Shown piece by piece: positions 1 through 12,334 of a DNA stretch of 64,000 nt. The stretch's first letter is position 1. Each line of letters opens with the position of its first letter. This DNA is from Trema orientale (lineage: Eukaryota > Streptophyta > Magnoliopsida > Rosales > Cannabaceae), in NCBI GenBank assembly GCA_002914845.1, contig JXTC01000085.1, positions 908,095 to 972,094 of the forward strand, read 5' to 3'. A model generated the notes under the pieces. It did no database searches. It was not told where the DNA came from and worked only from the letters and a program-made list of their open reading frames with translations. A program made the position numbers and the translations under genes.

Positions 1-1389
1 TTCTCTTTAAATTTCTGGATATTATTGGTTATTTATAGTGAGTAGTAGCTTGCAGTTATGAGGATTATATCTCATATTTGGCTTTGCATATTCCCTGAAG
101 AGAATGTTGTACTTTAAAGTTGTGAATTTACCATAGTCAATATAAGTATTAACACTATGAGATAAATATATAATTCTTCGAATTCAATGCTTATATAGCC
201 AAACAATGCCACATATAGCATCCTAAAAATGAAAAATGCTAACAAAGTCATGTATTGCACCCTAGAAATGGAAAATGCAAATTAAAAAAAAGGTTCATTG
301 AATGAACTTTTCGAGAACACAATAGATAAAATTATAATCTATGGCATGTTTATTGTGTTTATGATATATGTATATATACATATAATGTTAATACATATAC
401 CAAAGGGTAATATTCCAATTCCAATGTATGAAAGTTCCATACTTGAATACTTCTACATGATCCTAGAAGTGACATGCATATTTCATAATAATGATTGTGA
501 ATTTACCATATAGTTAAAATGAATCATGATATTATTGTCATTTCTTTAATTATGAAAAATTATATAGCCCCCTGAAATTGAATAATTACATTTTTCTAAG
601 AAAAAAGAAAGAGATTTATCTTGTGCTTGAATCAAGGACTAATAGACTTAAAAATCGACATGATCACCTAAGGTATGATTGCCTACATATACACTTTTAT
701 GCTCTTTACAATTTTGTTTAATGTATCATATCTATACATATATATTTCCTCTTGTACTTTTTTTTTTTTTTTTAGTTTACTGTAATTGTTGGTATTTGTG
801 GTTTTTGCCATTTAGCTTCAAATTGTGATATACATGACTATTTTGCATTTTGTGTGTTTCGAAATAAAGTATTCTTTCATATCATTTATAAAATATTTAA
901 GATTTTTTATGCATATCTTATATACCTATATCTCAAGAGAAGAGACTTTTCTCATGTATGCCTATATCTATATAAATTCATAATTTTATTTTCTATAGTA
1001 AACAATTTTGTATCCTTGCAAAACTATGTATATTATATTGATATTTAGAGAAAACTTTTTCTTCTTGGGTTCCAATACTTGGTGTCGTATGTCATTGATC
1101 TCGTAAATGTGTTCTTTTTCTCTAAAAAAAAAAAAAAGAGGGTTTAACAACTTATGTCTATATGCACCTATACCTCAAAACGGTAAAGAGCAATTTATGA
1201 TATTATCCTTTTTAATGAAGCTGAAAATAACATATGCCTTAGTATTTCAATATATACTTTATTCAAAATTACAATTTAATCAAAAGGTATTAGAAATTAT
1301 GTGTCTCATTGTTTTCTATTAAGTGTATATCCTTCGTAATATATTTTGTTGGGATTGAAATTTTTGTAAGATTTTTTTGGCAGATTTAG
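1..1389. other. AT-rich intergenic stretch, no gene seen
   Basis: Very AT-rich sequence with short A/T runs (for example a T run near 760 and an A run near 1125). The open frames present are short, low-complexity and match no family I recognise. I see no coding or structural signal until the copia gag remnant begins. Confidence 0.5.
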
Positions 1390-2240
1390 ATGGAAAATTT
1401 ATCTAAGCTTGAGTTCAATAATTTTTAACTGGATGAAAGAAATTATTTGATATGAGTTTTTATCCTGAAATACATCTAGATGCTAAAGAGCAGGGTAAGA
1501 TTATTAAGAAATAAAATAAGGCATCAATTTAAACTATGGCGAAGGCCTTGATACTTTTTAGTGAGAACTTAAAAGCTTAATTCCTCATTATTGAAGAATC
1601 TTTGCATCATCTGGAAACACCTTAAGGATTGATGCAATTACCCGAAGTTTTTGATCGTACCACATGCTCAATATATCTGGCTACAGTTTATAGAACTTTA
1701 AGTCTATTTCAAAGTAGAATTTAATCATGTTTAACATGATCCTGTAGTAATAGTACAGAGAGAGAAAGTTTCAGAAGTACTCTATATACATTACTTGCCT
1801 TCTGGTAGCAAAGAAGAATAATGGGTTACTGATGAAAAATCATCGAACTAGGTATTATGGCACTTTAACAATCCCTAAAGTGAATATTATATTAATCACA
1901 AGTGTGATAGATTTGAATAACTTAAGAATATTAAATGACTGTGAACATACTCATTTGAAAGCATTCAAAAATACTCACCAAAAGAGGGGGAGGTATAATG
2001 AGCGAGTAAACTCGGAATGTAGAGCATGTCTATTATTCGAGATATACCTGTACTACTCCTAAAACATCTAGTTGAGTTATACTAGAAGTACAAGTCTAAA
2101 TGTTAGGTCCATTTGAGAATATGGCACATCCTTAAAAGGAAGTAGCCCATGCAGAAGAAATAACTTTGCTAAATATCAGTAGTTTTTATGTGGACTCCGA
2201 AAAAGAGTAATTGAACTTAAATATTATTGCAGTTGTTTAT
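1390..2240 (+). pseudogene. Decayed Ty1/copia retrotransposon gag
   Basis: Three-frame reading shows the pattern of plant Ty1/copia gag proteins. The start reads MENLSKLEF, followed by a degenerate stretch ending MAKALIF. The region near 1830-2000 reads LLMKNHRTR and continues into a basic segment KRGRYNER. A zinc-knuckle-type tail PKHLVELY near 2060 is broken by a frameshift. Stops and frameshifts occur throughout, so no protein is made. The gag ends just before an unrelated LTR-like block, and matching pol sequence resumes beyond it at about 4.3 kb. This suggests that one old element was split by a later insertion. Family assignment rests on recognised motifs, not a search. Confidence 0.7.
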
Positions 2241-2458
2241 TATTATTAGTTTTTCAGATATGTTTAGATAATTCTTCATTGAATTATATTATACTCTATT
2301 ATATTTTTATTTTATATTCTATATTGCAATATATTATCCTCTTATTATTATTTTTTGCTGAGTATTAATTGACATAATACAAAGAGTAATATTTGTGGAG
2401 AAATAAATTAGAATTATGTTTAGTAGATAGTACAATTATGTACATTATCCTATGAGAT

Positions 2459-4250
2459 TGTTGGGATATTTACCCTAAGAAGCAGATTTCCAATTATACC
2501 CTTTGAATATAAACAACTTTCTCTTATATGCAATTATGATATTTGCTAGATTAAACTATCTTAATTGAATAGTTTATTTATCTGAAAAAGATTCCATGAC
2601 TTTATTTGTGTATAAAGAAACAAACATGATTAAGTGTTAATTATGGAGAGACTTGTTTCTTTATCTAAATCTAAATAAACTAGTTCACAATCTGTAAATA
2701 AAGATGGAATACTTTATTTACTATAGGTTGTAGTGTTTGTCTATCTCAACGAGAATGATGTGTCTCAAATCATTGAAGTATGTGACTTCTGATAGAAACA
2801 CTAATACAATATAAACAAGTTATGTGTATTGAACTGGACCAGGTAATATAAAGAATTGGAGTGCCGTATCTCAATTCTTACATTACCACAAACTAGCTCT
2901 TAGCATATAGATCTTAATCCTTGATACTTGATTGGACTTGCTTTCATGGGTTGTAGCCTTTTGATTTGTTAAAAGACTAACCTCTATGAAATTAGAGGTG
3001 AACTCTGGCATATTGGAGGTTATGGCTTATGAATTGATGGGAACAACAAATAGTTAAGGACACTATATATTAATGCCATTTTAGATTTTTTCAAGATTCA
3101 TGGAATAATTAAATCTAAGATCTTAGTATTCACTTTGTGAATTGGTTGATAATTTTGTCTAAATAGCCATTGAGAACAAAATTATCGATAATATTATTCC
3201 TTGATAGAAAGATGGAAACTTAAAGGTAAATAAGTGTTAGAGGGGTATTACGGTAATTTCATCTATCTAACTACGGCATTGTATAGAGATTCTATGTGTA
3301 GTATAGAATACGCTAGATGGATCAGTTAATCAAGGTTAGTTGATTAAATCTCTATAAAAGGTATGATATGTAATCTAAGAGTACAGTATTGGGCCTTTAG
3401 TGGAGTATCCCCTTTACTAATAATATTTATATAAATACCATAATAAGAGTTATTATGTATTTATCATATTATTGGAGCTTAGATTATTTGGATCCATTAG
3501 GTCCCTTGTCTAACTCAATAAAGCTCATTAATTGGCTGGTGGTATTTGTGAAATTAGTTTCATGAAACTATGTAAAATAAAGATTCTACACAGATGTTGG
3601 TATTTTTATAAATAAGTTATATGAGTTGGACATATTTATAAAAATACACCCAAAGTCCAAATTGAAGAACAAGCCCAATCCTAGTTGGACTAGGGTTAGC
3701 AGTTTTGGGTCCCATATATATAAGATATATGAGAGGAAAAACTAAAAAAAAAAAGTAACAATTAGTGTGCTACACGAAAAAGACAGACGGAGAGAGAGAG
3801 AGAGAATTCGGCCACCACAGGCTGAGAGAGAGAGAAAATGTTTCATCTTATGTCACGGTCTCATCTCACGTCCCGGTGTTCAATAGGATCAAGAAGGTGT
3901 TCTTGATCGTTCTCCAACAGAGGATTCAACTTGGTGCCCACTCATCTTATTAACCAAGAGCAAGAGCATAGACAAGAAGATCTAGGGTTGGAGGTTTGAT
4001 CACCATCAACAAGGAGATCAAGAAGGAGCACGCTACAAGAGGTAAACCTTAATCTCATCTCTAGGGTTTGTGCATCTAGATTTGATTAATGTTATACATG
4101 ATCTTTTATATGATGCATGTATGTTATATGGTAATGAAAACTGTTTTCATGTAAAAATTTAAAACCTAAATCCGCTGATTTTTTCGCTGCGTTCATGATG
4201 TGATTATGTGTTTTTCATAGTTTGCATGCATGTATGATTTTGTCCTAAGT
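2459..4250 (+). mobile_element. LTR-like insertion inside the copia element
   Basis: Starts with TGTTGGGATATTTACCC, the usual TG start of a plant copia LTR, and has LTR-style contents. These include a TATA-like TATATATAAG near 3713, a purine-rich GA repeat near 3790, and the leader-like phrase TCTCTAGGGTTTGTGCATC near 4058. It separates copia gag from copia pol. No coding sequence is visible. The right end is uncertain: I found neither a clear CA end nor a copy of the left flank GAGAT. It may be a solo LTR or a truncated element. Confidence 0.5.
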
Positions 4251-4329
4251 GTTAGGCAATTTCATCAAGTAGATACTTTATATTTATATATTATTATGAA
4301 GGGTATATATTACAATTTTAAGCATTGTT

Positions 4330-6690
4330 AAGTAAATAGATGGCTCTAAATGTACCCCTCCACAAGATTATATTGCACTTTCATATCATAAGTTATAAGA
4401 CATGTTGTATTGAACCTGTAGTTCAATAATCAAATTCTGAAGGATTGGTATGATCGATTAGGTTATCCTACGTCTAGTATAATGAATCGAAGTATTGAGA
4501 ATTATGACGGACATCGATTCAAGAATCAGAAGTACCTTTCACATGAATTTCTGATGCCTGTACTCAAGGCAAATTAGGTAAAAGGTCGTCATTGATACTA
4601 TTGTAATTTACAATAGATCTAATGGAATAAATAAAGGTCATTTCGATAAATTATAATTTTGATAGATGTCTAAATGTATTGGTCTTATGTTAGCCTATTG
4701 TCTATCTATAATTTGACCTTTGACAAACTGTTCACTCAAATTATTAGCTTATAATTAAGCGCAATTTTTAGATTATCCTGATAAGTCTAAAAGACTTGAT
4801 AATATCGGTAAATCCATATTTCAATATTAGAGTGATTATTTCCTGGCAAATGGAATAAAAGTTGGGCATCATGTGACCCACACTTATACACAAGATGACC
4901 TAGTAGAGTCATTTATTAAAGCAAAAAGCTTATTACAAATTGAAATCAAAATTTCTTTTGATTATTTGGGGATATAATATTAAGCACATAATAGCCCTGA
5001 TTCATATTCGGTTATCTGCATATCACATGTACCCCCTATTATAACTTGTACATGAGCATGAGCCTAAAAATTATTATTATTTGCGAGTTTATAGTTGTGC
5101 CATATGTTTGCCTATTCAACCGCCTTGATTATAAGTGTTCTTAAATACTTCTGATGCGTAATTTATTTACCGCATATTTACTAATTACCAATTAGACAAG
5201 GCATATTTCTCGATATTAGAGGGAGAAATGACACTTGTAGTATGAAAGAATGTCGAGAAATTTCCTAGAAGGAAGACTAATTAAGTATTTTTCTTGTACA
5301 AGTAAAAATAAACTAAAAGTTTTCAGAAAATAATATAGTTGTTATAGATTATAATTCAATTGCCAAAGACCTTTATAGATGCTATAAGAGTGACAAAAGA
5401 TCTTAAATTCCTACTGCTAATACCCCAACAATAATTGTGATTCCTATTAACAACACATGACCAATCGAGCTCGAAACATGCCAGAAGCATGGACGACAAA
5501 TTGGTGCTAAAGATAAGATTCTATAGAAAAGAAAGACATTGCCACTTAAAGAATCTCCTAAAAAGAAACCTCCTGAAGAGAAAGATTTTAGTCAAAGAAC
5601 TATAGCCAATATTGAGAAATAGACTGAGATAATGGATAATTAAATGCTCCAAATATGGTTCATGGAGTAGATGTGATCGATGAAAATTTCGAGATCTCGA
5701 TATATTTTGTAAATATAGGAGAAAAATTGAATAGAAATTATAATCGTCGATAATGTATTTGCCTCATAATTACTCTTGCTGTCTTAAGATAAATCTGGAT
5801 CTAAAACTCATGAGTATAGTTAAATATCAGCATAAATATGATTAGCCATTTTGGAAAGAGGCCATTCAGGCCGAGCTAGTCTCGCTTTCTAAAAGAAATG
5901 TATTCGAACTTGTTGTGCTGACTCCCTACGATATGAAATCGATTGTATATATATGAGCGTTTGTCCGAAAGTGTAACGTGAATAATGAGGTAATAAGATA
6001 TAAAATAAGATTAGTTGCTAAGGGTTTTCTCGTAGAGACTAGACATTAACTAAAAGGAAACTTATTCTCCTTTTTATGAATATGATCACATTCCGTTACC
6101 TGATTAGTATGGCAGTTAATGAATGGTTTGATATTCGCCTCATAGATGTTGTATTAAAACTAGATATTAATATTCGTATAAAAATTCTAGGAGTAAAGAT
6201 AATAAAGATAAACATGCATCAAACATACAATATATATTAATTGAATTGCAGAAATTTTGTATGGATTGTAGCAATTTTGGAAAAGACTGATTCTATAAAT
6301 TCTTACAGAAATTAGGATATATGAATGATGTAATGTGCTACTACGTATTTATAAACATTTTATCTTGTTGGTTAGTATGCATTGATCAATAGTGTTATTC
6401 TTATCAGGAGAAGCAAATCAATATATAGCTGTACTCTTTTTCCTTAGTCAAATTTTTGTCTCACAGAGAATTTATTGACTAAAGGTTTTAATGAGGCATC
6501 CTATGCAATAGCTGAAGGGTATATGTTGTACTCTTTTTTCCTTCGCTGAGATTTTGTTCCACTGAGTTTTCCTAGCAAGGTTTTTAATGAGGCAACTTTA
6601 GCAAATAATAAGAATATTATACTCCTTTTCCTCTACTAGGTTTTTCGTCCCAAAGAGTTTTACCTAATAAGGTTTTAATGAGGCATATTC
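4330..6690 (+). pseudogene. Decayed Ty1/copia pol (GAG-pre-integrase, integrase, reverse transcriptase)
   Basis: Recognisable segments follow the canonical copia order. A GAG-pre-integrase block lies at about 4446-4545 (WYDRLGYP, then HRFKNQK, then CSQGK-like). An integrase C-terminal region lies at about 5090-5240. The basic linker RPIGAKDK-like lies near 5500. The start of the copia reverse transcriptase lies at about 5850-6040, with FVRKCN and IRLVAKGF. Many stops and frameshifts interrupt it, and everything after the first reverse-transcriptase block is eroded. Near 6430-6680 the repeated phrase GGTTTTAATGAGGC, typical of the 3' end of such elements, occurs three times ahead of the LTR. 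Confidence 0.75.
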
Positions 6691-6715
6691 TAATGAACAT
6701 CCAAGGGAGAGTGTT

Positions 6716-6990
6716 ATGAATATATTAATTTATATGTGGATGTTCATATTCTATAACCCCTAACCTTTAGGTTTCTCAACCCCTATTTAAATCCTATTTA
6801 CTAGTGTTTTACATTGTAACCTATATATAATCTTTTAGTATTCTAGTACTTATGGTTGTAAACCTATAAATATGCCATTGAGCATATATTGTGTATATAA
6901 AGAAGAATAGAATAATAAAAAAATTCTCTCTATACTTCTTTTGTATCTTCTTCTTTTACTTTTATGCATTTTCTATTCTATAATTTGCCC
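6716..6990 (+). repeat. Probable 3' LTR of the decayed copia element
   Basis: A purine tract CCAAGGGAGAG at 6703-6713 (polypurine-tract position) is followed by TGTTATGAATATATT, the TG start expected for an LTR. The block contains a TATA-like region and the TTCTCTCT end common in short copia LTRs. The exact 3' end near 6985 is not certain. No second copy was found upstream, so the 5' LTR is missing or unrecognisable. Confidence 0.55.
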
Positions 6991-7660
6991 TTAGTTTATA
7001 ATAATATATACATATATATATATAAATATATATATATATATTGTCTTTAAAGTCTTCAACTTAATAAAAAGAACATGCCCAATATTTCTCTATCATCCTT
7101 TCTGGGATTCAGCAGAGCTTGATGTATGTTTATAGTTCAGCTGATTAATATTACAACTAATTTACTTTCTTAGTTCTGTTCTTTTATTTAGCTAGCTAGT
7201 CTTTCTGCTGAATACAAGGCCTAAAATTTCTAGCTTAGCTATGTTTCTTCTAGTCGGCAATCACTATATATAGTTTCCTCCCCCAGTTTGCTTTTCATAT
7301 ATATGTATTTATGTTGTTGAACATTTTGGCTGGGAATATTTATTTATTATTTACTGTTTCACTTAAAAGTGCTAGTACTCATACATGCATGTAAACAAGT
7401 TTGATAAGGTTCTGATTGTTAATTTGTTGACACTTTACTATTTTAGTGGTGCTTAATTTGACATTTGAAAGCATTTTATCAAATTTTGGTTCTTAGTATT
7501 TGTGGCTGACATCTAGTATGTACGTACCATACATGACCATCATGTCCAATTTTATTAATGGATAGAGCAAATTTTGATTTTTTTCTCTTTAACGTTCTAG
7601 TTTAAATTTAAAGAAATCTACTCACTATAAATCTGAGACGAATTGACAATTTTTGATGCA
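6991..7660. other. AT microsatellite and spacer before the RGLG-like pseudogene
   Basis: A TA-rich tract at about 7003-7041 is followed by ordinary AT-rich spacer. The sequence just before 7661 ends in a pyrimidine tract and GCAG. This suits a 3' splice site of a 5'UTR intron of the neighbouring RGLG-like pseudogene. Confidence 0.4.
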
Positions 7661-8164
7661 GTTACAAGTTCCTGTCCAAGAAGGAAAAAAGTTCTCATAT
7701 TTCAATTATGGGGGGGTAAACCATCCAAACATCCAAGTAGTACTGATGATCATAGCTTGTATCGCTAGTATCGATCCGAGTCTTCATCGAGCTTAAGCTC
7801 TTTGCACAATCCTTTTCCTGCAAATACTGTGATCAAAACAGACGTCGAGTGCAGTCAATTAAATTACACAAGAATTGGATACAACTACAACTCTCTTGAA
7901 GAGGTAACTAATTAGCTAGCCTTAGAACTCTTGACTTGAAAACTTTTGTATTTCATTTTGTTCTCAATAAAATTTGAAAAGTCGATGATTTGGACGTTTA
8001 TAGCACTGTGACAACTTTGCTCTGTCTATAAAATTTCGTGGAATATTCGAAGTTGCAATCTCTAAGTTTTCTACTTCTTGTGTTGACAAACACACACACA
8101 AACACATATAGGTGACTCAAGCGCTTCGTCAAGCTGGTTTGGAGTCCTCGAATCTAATTGTAGG

Positions 8165-8386
8165 CAGTGACGGAGCCAGGATTTTGGTTTAGTGGGAGGT
8201 TATAAAGACAATTTTTTTCCCTATATGGCGACCTATTCTATATTATGTCTATTTTGAGATAAGACTTTTATACACAATTTAAGTCTAAAATTCTAAATAT
8301 ATATAAATATTTAAGTATTTTTCTAAAGAAATATAAAATTGAGTGGGGCTCAAGCCCCAACTGAGCATGTCGTGGCTTCGTGACTG
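8165..8386. mobile_element. hAT-type MITE inside a pseudogene exon
   Basis: A 222-bp insert begins CAGTGACGGAGCCAGGA and ends with the inverted partner of CAGTCACGAAGCCACGA, so the termini match at 14 of 17 bases. It is flanked by 8-bp repeats ATTGTAGG (8157-8164) and ATTGTGGG (8387-8394), with one mismatch. The 8-bp target duplication and CAGTG-type ends fit a non-autonomous hAT element. Removing the insert and one repeat restores the reading LIVGIDFTKS across the junction, which proves that the insertion landed in coding sequence. Confidence 0.88.
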
Positions 8387-8979
8387 ATTGTGGGTATTGA
8401 CTTCACGAAAAGCAACGAGTGGACCGGAGCAAGATCTTTCTAGGGCAAGAACCTGCATTTCCTTGGAGAAGAGCTGAATCCATACGAGCAAGCAATATCA
8501 ATCATTTCGAAGACACTTTCGCCCTTTGATGAGGACAACCTTATCCCTTGCTATGGCTTTGGGGATTGTGAGCACCACACTTGTTGACATTGATCACTTT
8601 AAGGTATTATTTGTCGCGCTCATCTATGATCTTTTGCTATGGTTTTTCAGCATCAACTCATGACGAAGACGTCTTCAGCTTCTATCCAGACGATAAGCCA
8701 TGCTATAGCTTTGAGGAAGTTCTCTTTCGTTACAGAGAATTAGTCCCTCGTATAAACTTGGCTGGTACTTAAGTCTTTTGCAAATTTTTCATTAATCACT
8801 TCCAAGTTTCTTTTTTCTTCCTATTTGTGTAATATATACATCTATATAGATTTTACCAACTGTTACACTGTTTGTATTCTGATATGAAATTAGGTCCGAC
8901 ATCTTTCGCTCCAATCACTGAGGCTGCTATGGGAATTGTGGACAGCAAAGGTGGACAGTACCATGTCCTTGTGATCATT

Positions 8980-9011
8980 GCTGATGGGCAGGTACAAAGC
9001 TTCATCCTTAA
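8980..9011. repeat. Exon-intron junction copied in inverted orientation at 9850-9881
   Basis: These 32 bases span the end of the GGQYHVL exon and the start of its intron. They recur exactly, as reverse complement, at 9850-9881 in the same intron. The second copy sits between two direct repeats CCACTAAGTTT (9841-9851 and 9894-9904). Confidence 0.9.
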
Positions 9012-9044
9012 CCTATGGTTAATCTGCTTTCTTATATATGTATA

Positions 9045-9850
9045 GTCAGTGGCGGAGACACGTTAAGGGATTTTTGAATTTTTTTTATATATTATATATA
9101 TATTAAATCAATTAATCCATAGGTTTTTTTTTTTTCATTAAATTTAAACTTTCTACGTTTAATCCATTCAAAATTAGATTAATTATTTCTCTAATTCTTA
9201 AATATCATCAATCTATTTAATTTTAAATTTCTTATAATTTATCTTTATCTCTTTTATCTCTATATTTTTTTCCCCCTAACTTTTGTCAACAACTTACTTT
9301 TAGGCAATATATAAAGTTAGAAAAAATAATTTTATATTAGATACATGTGATATTTATGTATGTATTTATACACATATTTTTTTAGTAGATTAGCTAAATT
9401 AATGTTTTATATTTGTATTTTTTAAAAAGTTTTTCAATTCACTCATATATTTTCATTTCCAAAAAAAAAAAAAATTCACTCGCATATTTAGTCATGACAT
9501 TTTATTTGTAATACAAATGTATTATGTAAAGGGATACATATTTATAAATTTTATATCATTTTTGTTTTTCTTTCCTAGTTCGTAAATTTTATAAAATAAG
9601 TGAGTTTTTTATATCTAATTGAGAATGTATTTTAAATAAAAATTGCACTCATTGTTCTATAAATGAGAAAACAGTGATACTATAACATCAAATAATATCT
9701 TATTACAATTACAAAGTTAGGAAAACTAATTTTAGATTATAATCTAGATGTTTAAGATTAAATTTAGAAAAATATATAAACAAATTAACTTTTTAAAATT
9801 TTTATTTAAACTAGTTAAAATTTTGATCTTTATGTTTGCTCCACTAAGTT
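9045..9850. other. AT-rich intron block, possibly a degenerate hAT-like insertion
   Basis: Starts CAGTGGCGGAGACACG, like the start of common plant hAT MITEs. A weak inverted partner TGCTCCACT lies near 9838. No target duplication was found, so the assignment is tentative. The content is otherwise A/T-rich without coding signal. Confidence 0.3.
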
Positions 9851-11219
9851 TAAGGATGAAGCTTTGTACCTGCCCATCAGCAGCCAACATCTACCACTAA
9901 GTTTTATTTTATTTATTTTTTAAAGAATGAGAGAAGTACTGAGTTTTATATCGTTTTATTGGTTAGTGAATATCCATTGTCCAAAATTTTGGCTGGTGTT
10001 GGTGATGGACCGTGGGACTTGATGCACAAGTTCGATAACTACATCCCAGCTCGGGCCTTTGACAATTGCCAGGTTTATATAGAAAGCTGATCAAACAGAC
10101 AAAAATAATTAAATTAATTTATTTATTTGTGAAACAAATTGACCTAGTTTTGTACTAAATAGAAATTATTGAATTTGGTTTTCACTAGTTATTGGCTCAT
10201 GATTTGGTTTTGGTGGTGTAGTTTGTCAACTTTACTAAAATAATGCTGAAAGACATCCTTACATCTAACAAGCAGACATAATTTGCCCTAGAAGCATTGA
10301 TGGAAATACCATCTCAATATAAAGCAACAATGGAGCTCAAACTTCTGGGGTACTTTGACTCCTCTCTAAACCAGCTTATAGCTTTATGTCACTGCTTTTA
10401 ATAGCACTATTGGCATAACATCAGTAAAAAGAGATTGTTCTAGTGCCACATTTTCTTAAGTATGGAATACATATTATAACTTTGTTAAGTAGTGTCCTTG
10501 AATTATAGTAAAAGTTTCATTTCAATCTCTATACTCTATAAAATTTGCTAGTGTTTTTTAAGGACTGAAGCAATATTTTTTTCCAAAGTTTTAGTTACCA
10601 ACACTAAAATTAATAGCCGATAATTTATTTAGTCATTGATTTTCAGCTGCAAGAAGGGAACTCCCGGGAGGGTTCCCTTGCCTCCTCCAATTTGGAACAA
10701 TGTCAATATCTCAACGAATTCATCTCCTGAGTTCATGAGATCAAGCAGCAGAAGGCAAAGAACGTTCCAGTTTTCTCGTTCGGCTTCGGCCAGTTCTTCA
10801 CGATACAGGGTGAGACTACATTTTACTTGATTAATCTTAACAACTCTTATTATAGAGTCTAATCATAACTCTTAGGATATTATTGTGCCTTTGTGTTTTA
10901 CACACAGTTCTCCTATGTTTGTTCGCTGCAATAACATTTTAGCATTTAGTTGTGGACATCAGGTAATTTTAAACTGCATGATATTGAAACTTTTATCCAC
11001 CCTTTCTCGTAAGATCTTAAACATTCCTTTGTCTGTCTCTTAATTGAACCTATATTTATGCCTTGTTCTTTTAGACTTGCTCTGACTGGAGAAGACTTGG
11101 TCTATTGCCCTGTGTGTCAAGTCCGAATAACTACTGAAAGAGCTTTTTAGNTGTTATAAATTTTTATTTAATATATAGGTTTATAAGATAAACTCTGGAC
11201 TGGTTTAGGATATATTTAA

Positions 11220-12035
11220 TAGGGGTGAATATCGGTTAGTTTGGTCGATTTTTTTAGACTTATCAAACCAATTGGTCGATTTTCGGTTTTTGGAACTCAA
11301 ATAAAAAACCGACAGAATATTTAGTCAGTTCGGTCAGTTTTTAACTGAAAAAATCGAATATTTTAATTTTGAAAACGGTCGGTCGGTTTTTTGGGTTTTC
11401 CGGTTTTTTTACTCGTTCAATCGGTTTTTCGGTGTTTTTGGTTCTTTCAGTTGATTTTTCGGTGTTTTTGGTTCGTTCAGTCGGTTTTCAAGTTTGGTCA
11501 GTCAGTTTTTTGGTTTAAACCGGAAATAGGAACAATTTTTTGAAAAAAATATTGTTTTTTTTTTCTTTCTTTTAAAGAATGTTCTAACTTTAAACTACAA
11601 CTATTTACGAAATAATAGTACAAAACAACCATAAAATTATAAATATAAAAATTCAGATGGATAAATATAGATTTAGATATATAAATCAAACTTGAATATA
11701 ATAATTTAGGTGTTAGATGATTACAAAATAAAATATTGTTGGGTCTATAAGGAATTAATAAATAATAGCATTTAAGTTTGAGGAAAATTTTAAAAGATTA
11801 TCAAATATTAGTTTTAGGAAATTTTTTTAATGTTATATAGTATTTTAATATTTTAAATATGTAAATAATTAAATTAAAAAACTATATATTAAAGTATAGA
11901 TTCGGTCGATTTTATATCGATCGGTTTGAAGTTGAAGGAAAACCGACTAAACTAATGTCGGTTTTTTAATTTTCAGTTTTTTCGGTTTTCAATCGGTCGA
12001 TTTTTTCGGTTTAACAGTTTTTCTGCACACCCCTA
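11220..12035. mobile_element. 816-bp non-autonomous hAT element (TCGGT-rich)
   Basis: Termini TAGGGGTG and CACCCCTA form inverted repeats. They are flanked by a perfect 8-bp target duplication ATATTTAA at 11212-11219 and 12036-12043. The subterminal regions are full of TCGGTCGATTTT-like repeats in both orientations, a hallmark of this widespread plant hAT MITE type. No transposase is encoded. It lies immediately downstream of the RGLG-like pseudogene. Confidence 0.9.
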
Positions 12036-12043
12036 ATATTTAA

Positions 12044-12334
12044 GTAAAGATGCCATTAGAAGCATTTAGGTTCTTCATACAGCATTGATTAGCATTCACG
12101 GTGTCATATCTGTCCACATATTCATGGCACCAAAAATGAAAAGAGTTCTATAAATAAAGAAGATATGAATTTTAAATTATACTTATAAGTACGCCTATTA
12201 CATGATACAGTCACTAAAACCATACTCCTACACTCGTCTGATTAAATTATAGAATCATTGACTATAATAATCTATCACCTATTACTGGTTTCAGAAGAAG
12301 GGACATTGAAAAACCCACTTAAGAAACTTCTTTT
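12044..12334. other. 3' flank of the GH17 gene
   Basis: Spacer between the hAT element and the stop codon of the minus-strand glucanase, likely including its 3'UTR. No other feature is visible. Confidence 0.4.

Larger units (their letters stand above)
7708..11150 (+). pseudogene. RGLG-type (copine/vWA plus RING) E3 ubiquitin ligase pseudogene
   Basis: Exons of an RGLG/copine-like RING ligase can be read in order with GT-AG borders. They are 7708-7903, 8112-8577, 8651-8764, 8894-8991, about 9967-10072, 10222 to about 10349, 10647-10809, RING part to 10962, and 11075-11150. Recognisable blocks are [73 protein letters not shown], a CGHQ RING piece and a terminal YCPVC. The family normally recruits E2 through the RING and binds targets through the vWA domain. 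Lesions include an extra G in the G-run after the ATG, TAG in exon 1, a hAT MITE in exon 2, TAG at 8441-8443, and TAA at 10279-10281. The exon encoding the segment after ADGQ is also missing, and the last RING exon has a frameshift. Intron signals are intact, so it decayed from a spliced gene, not a retrocopy. Confidence 0.85.
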
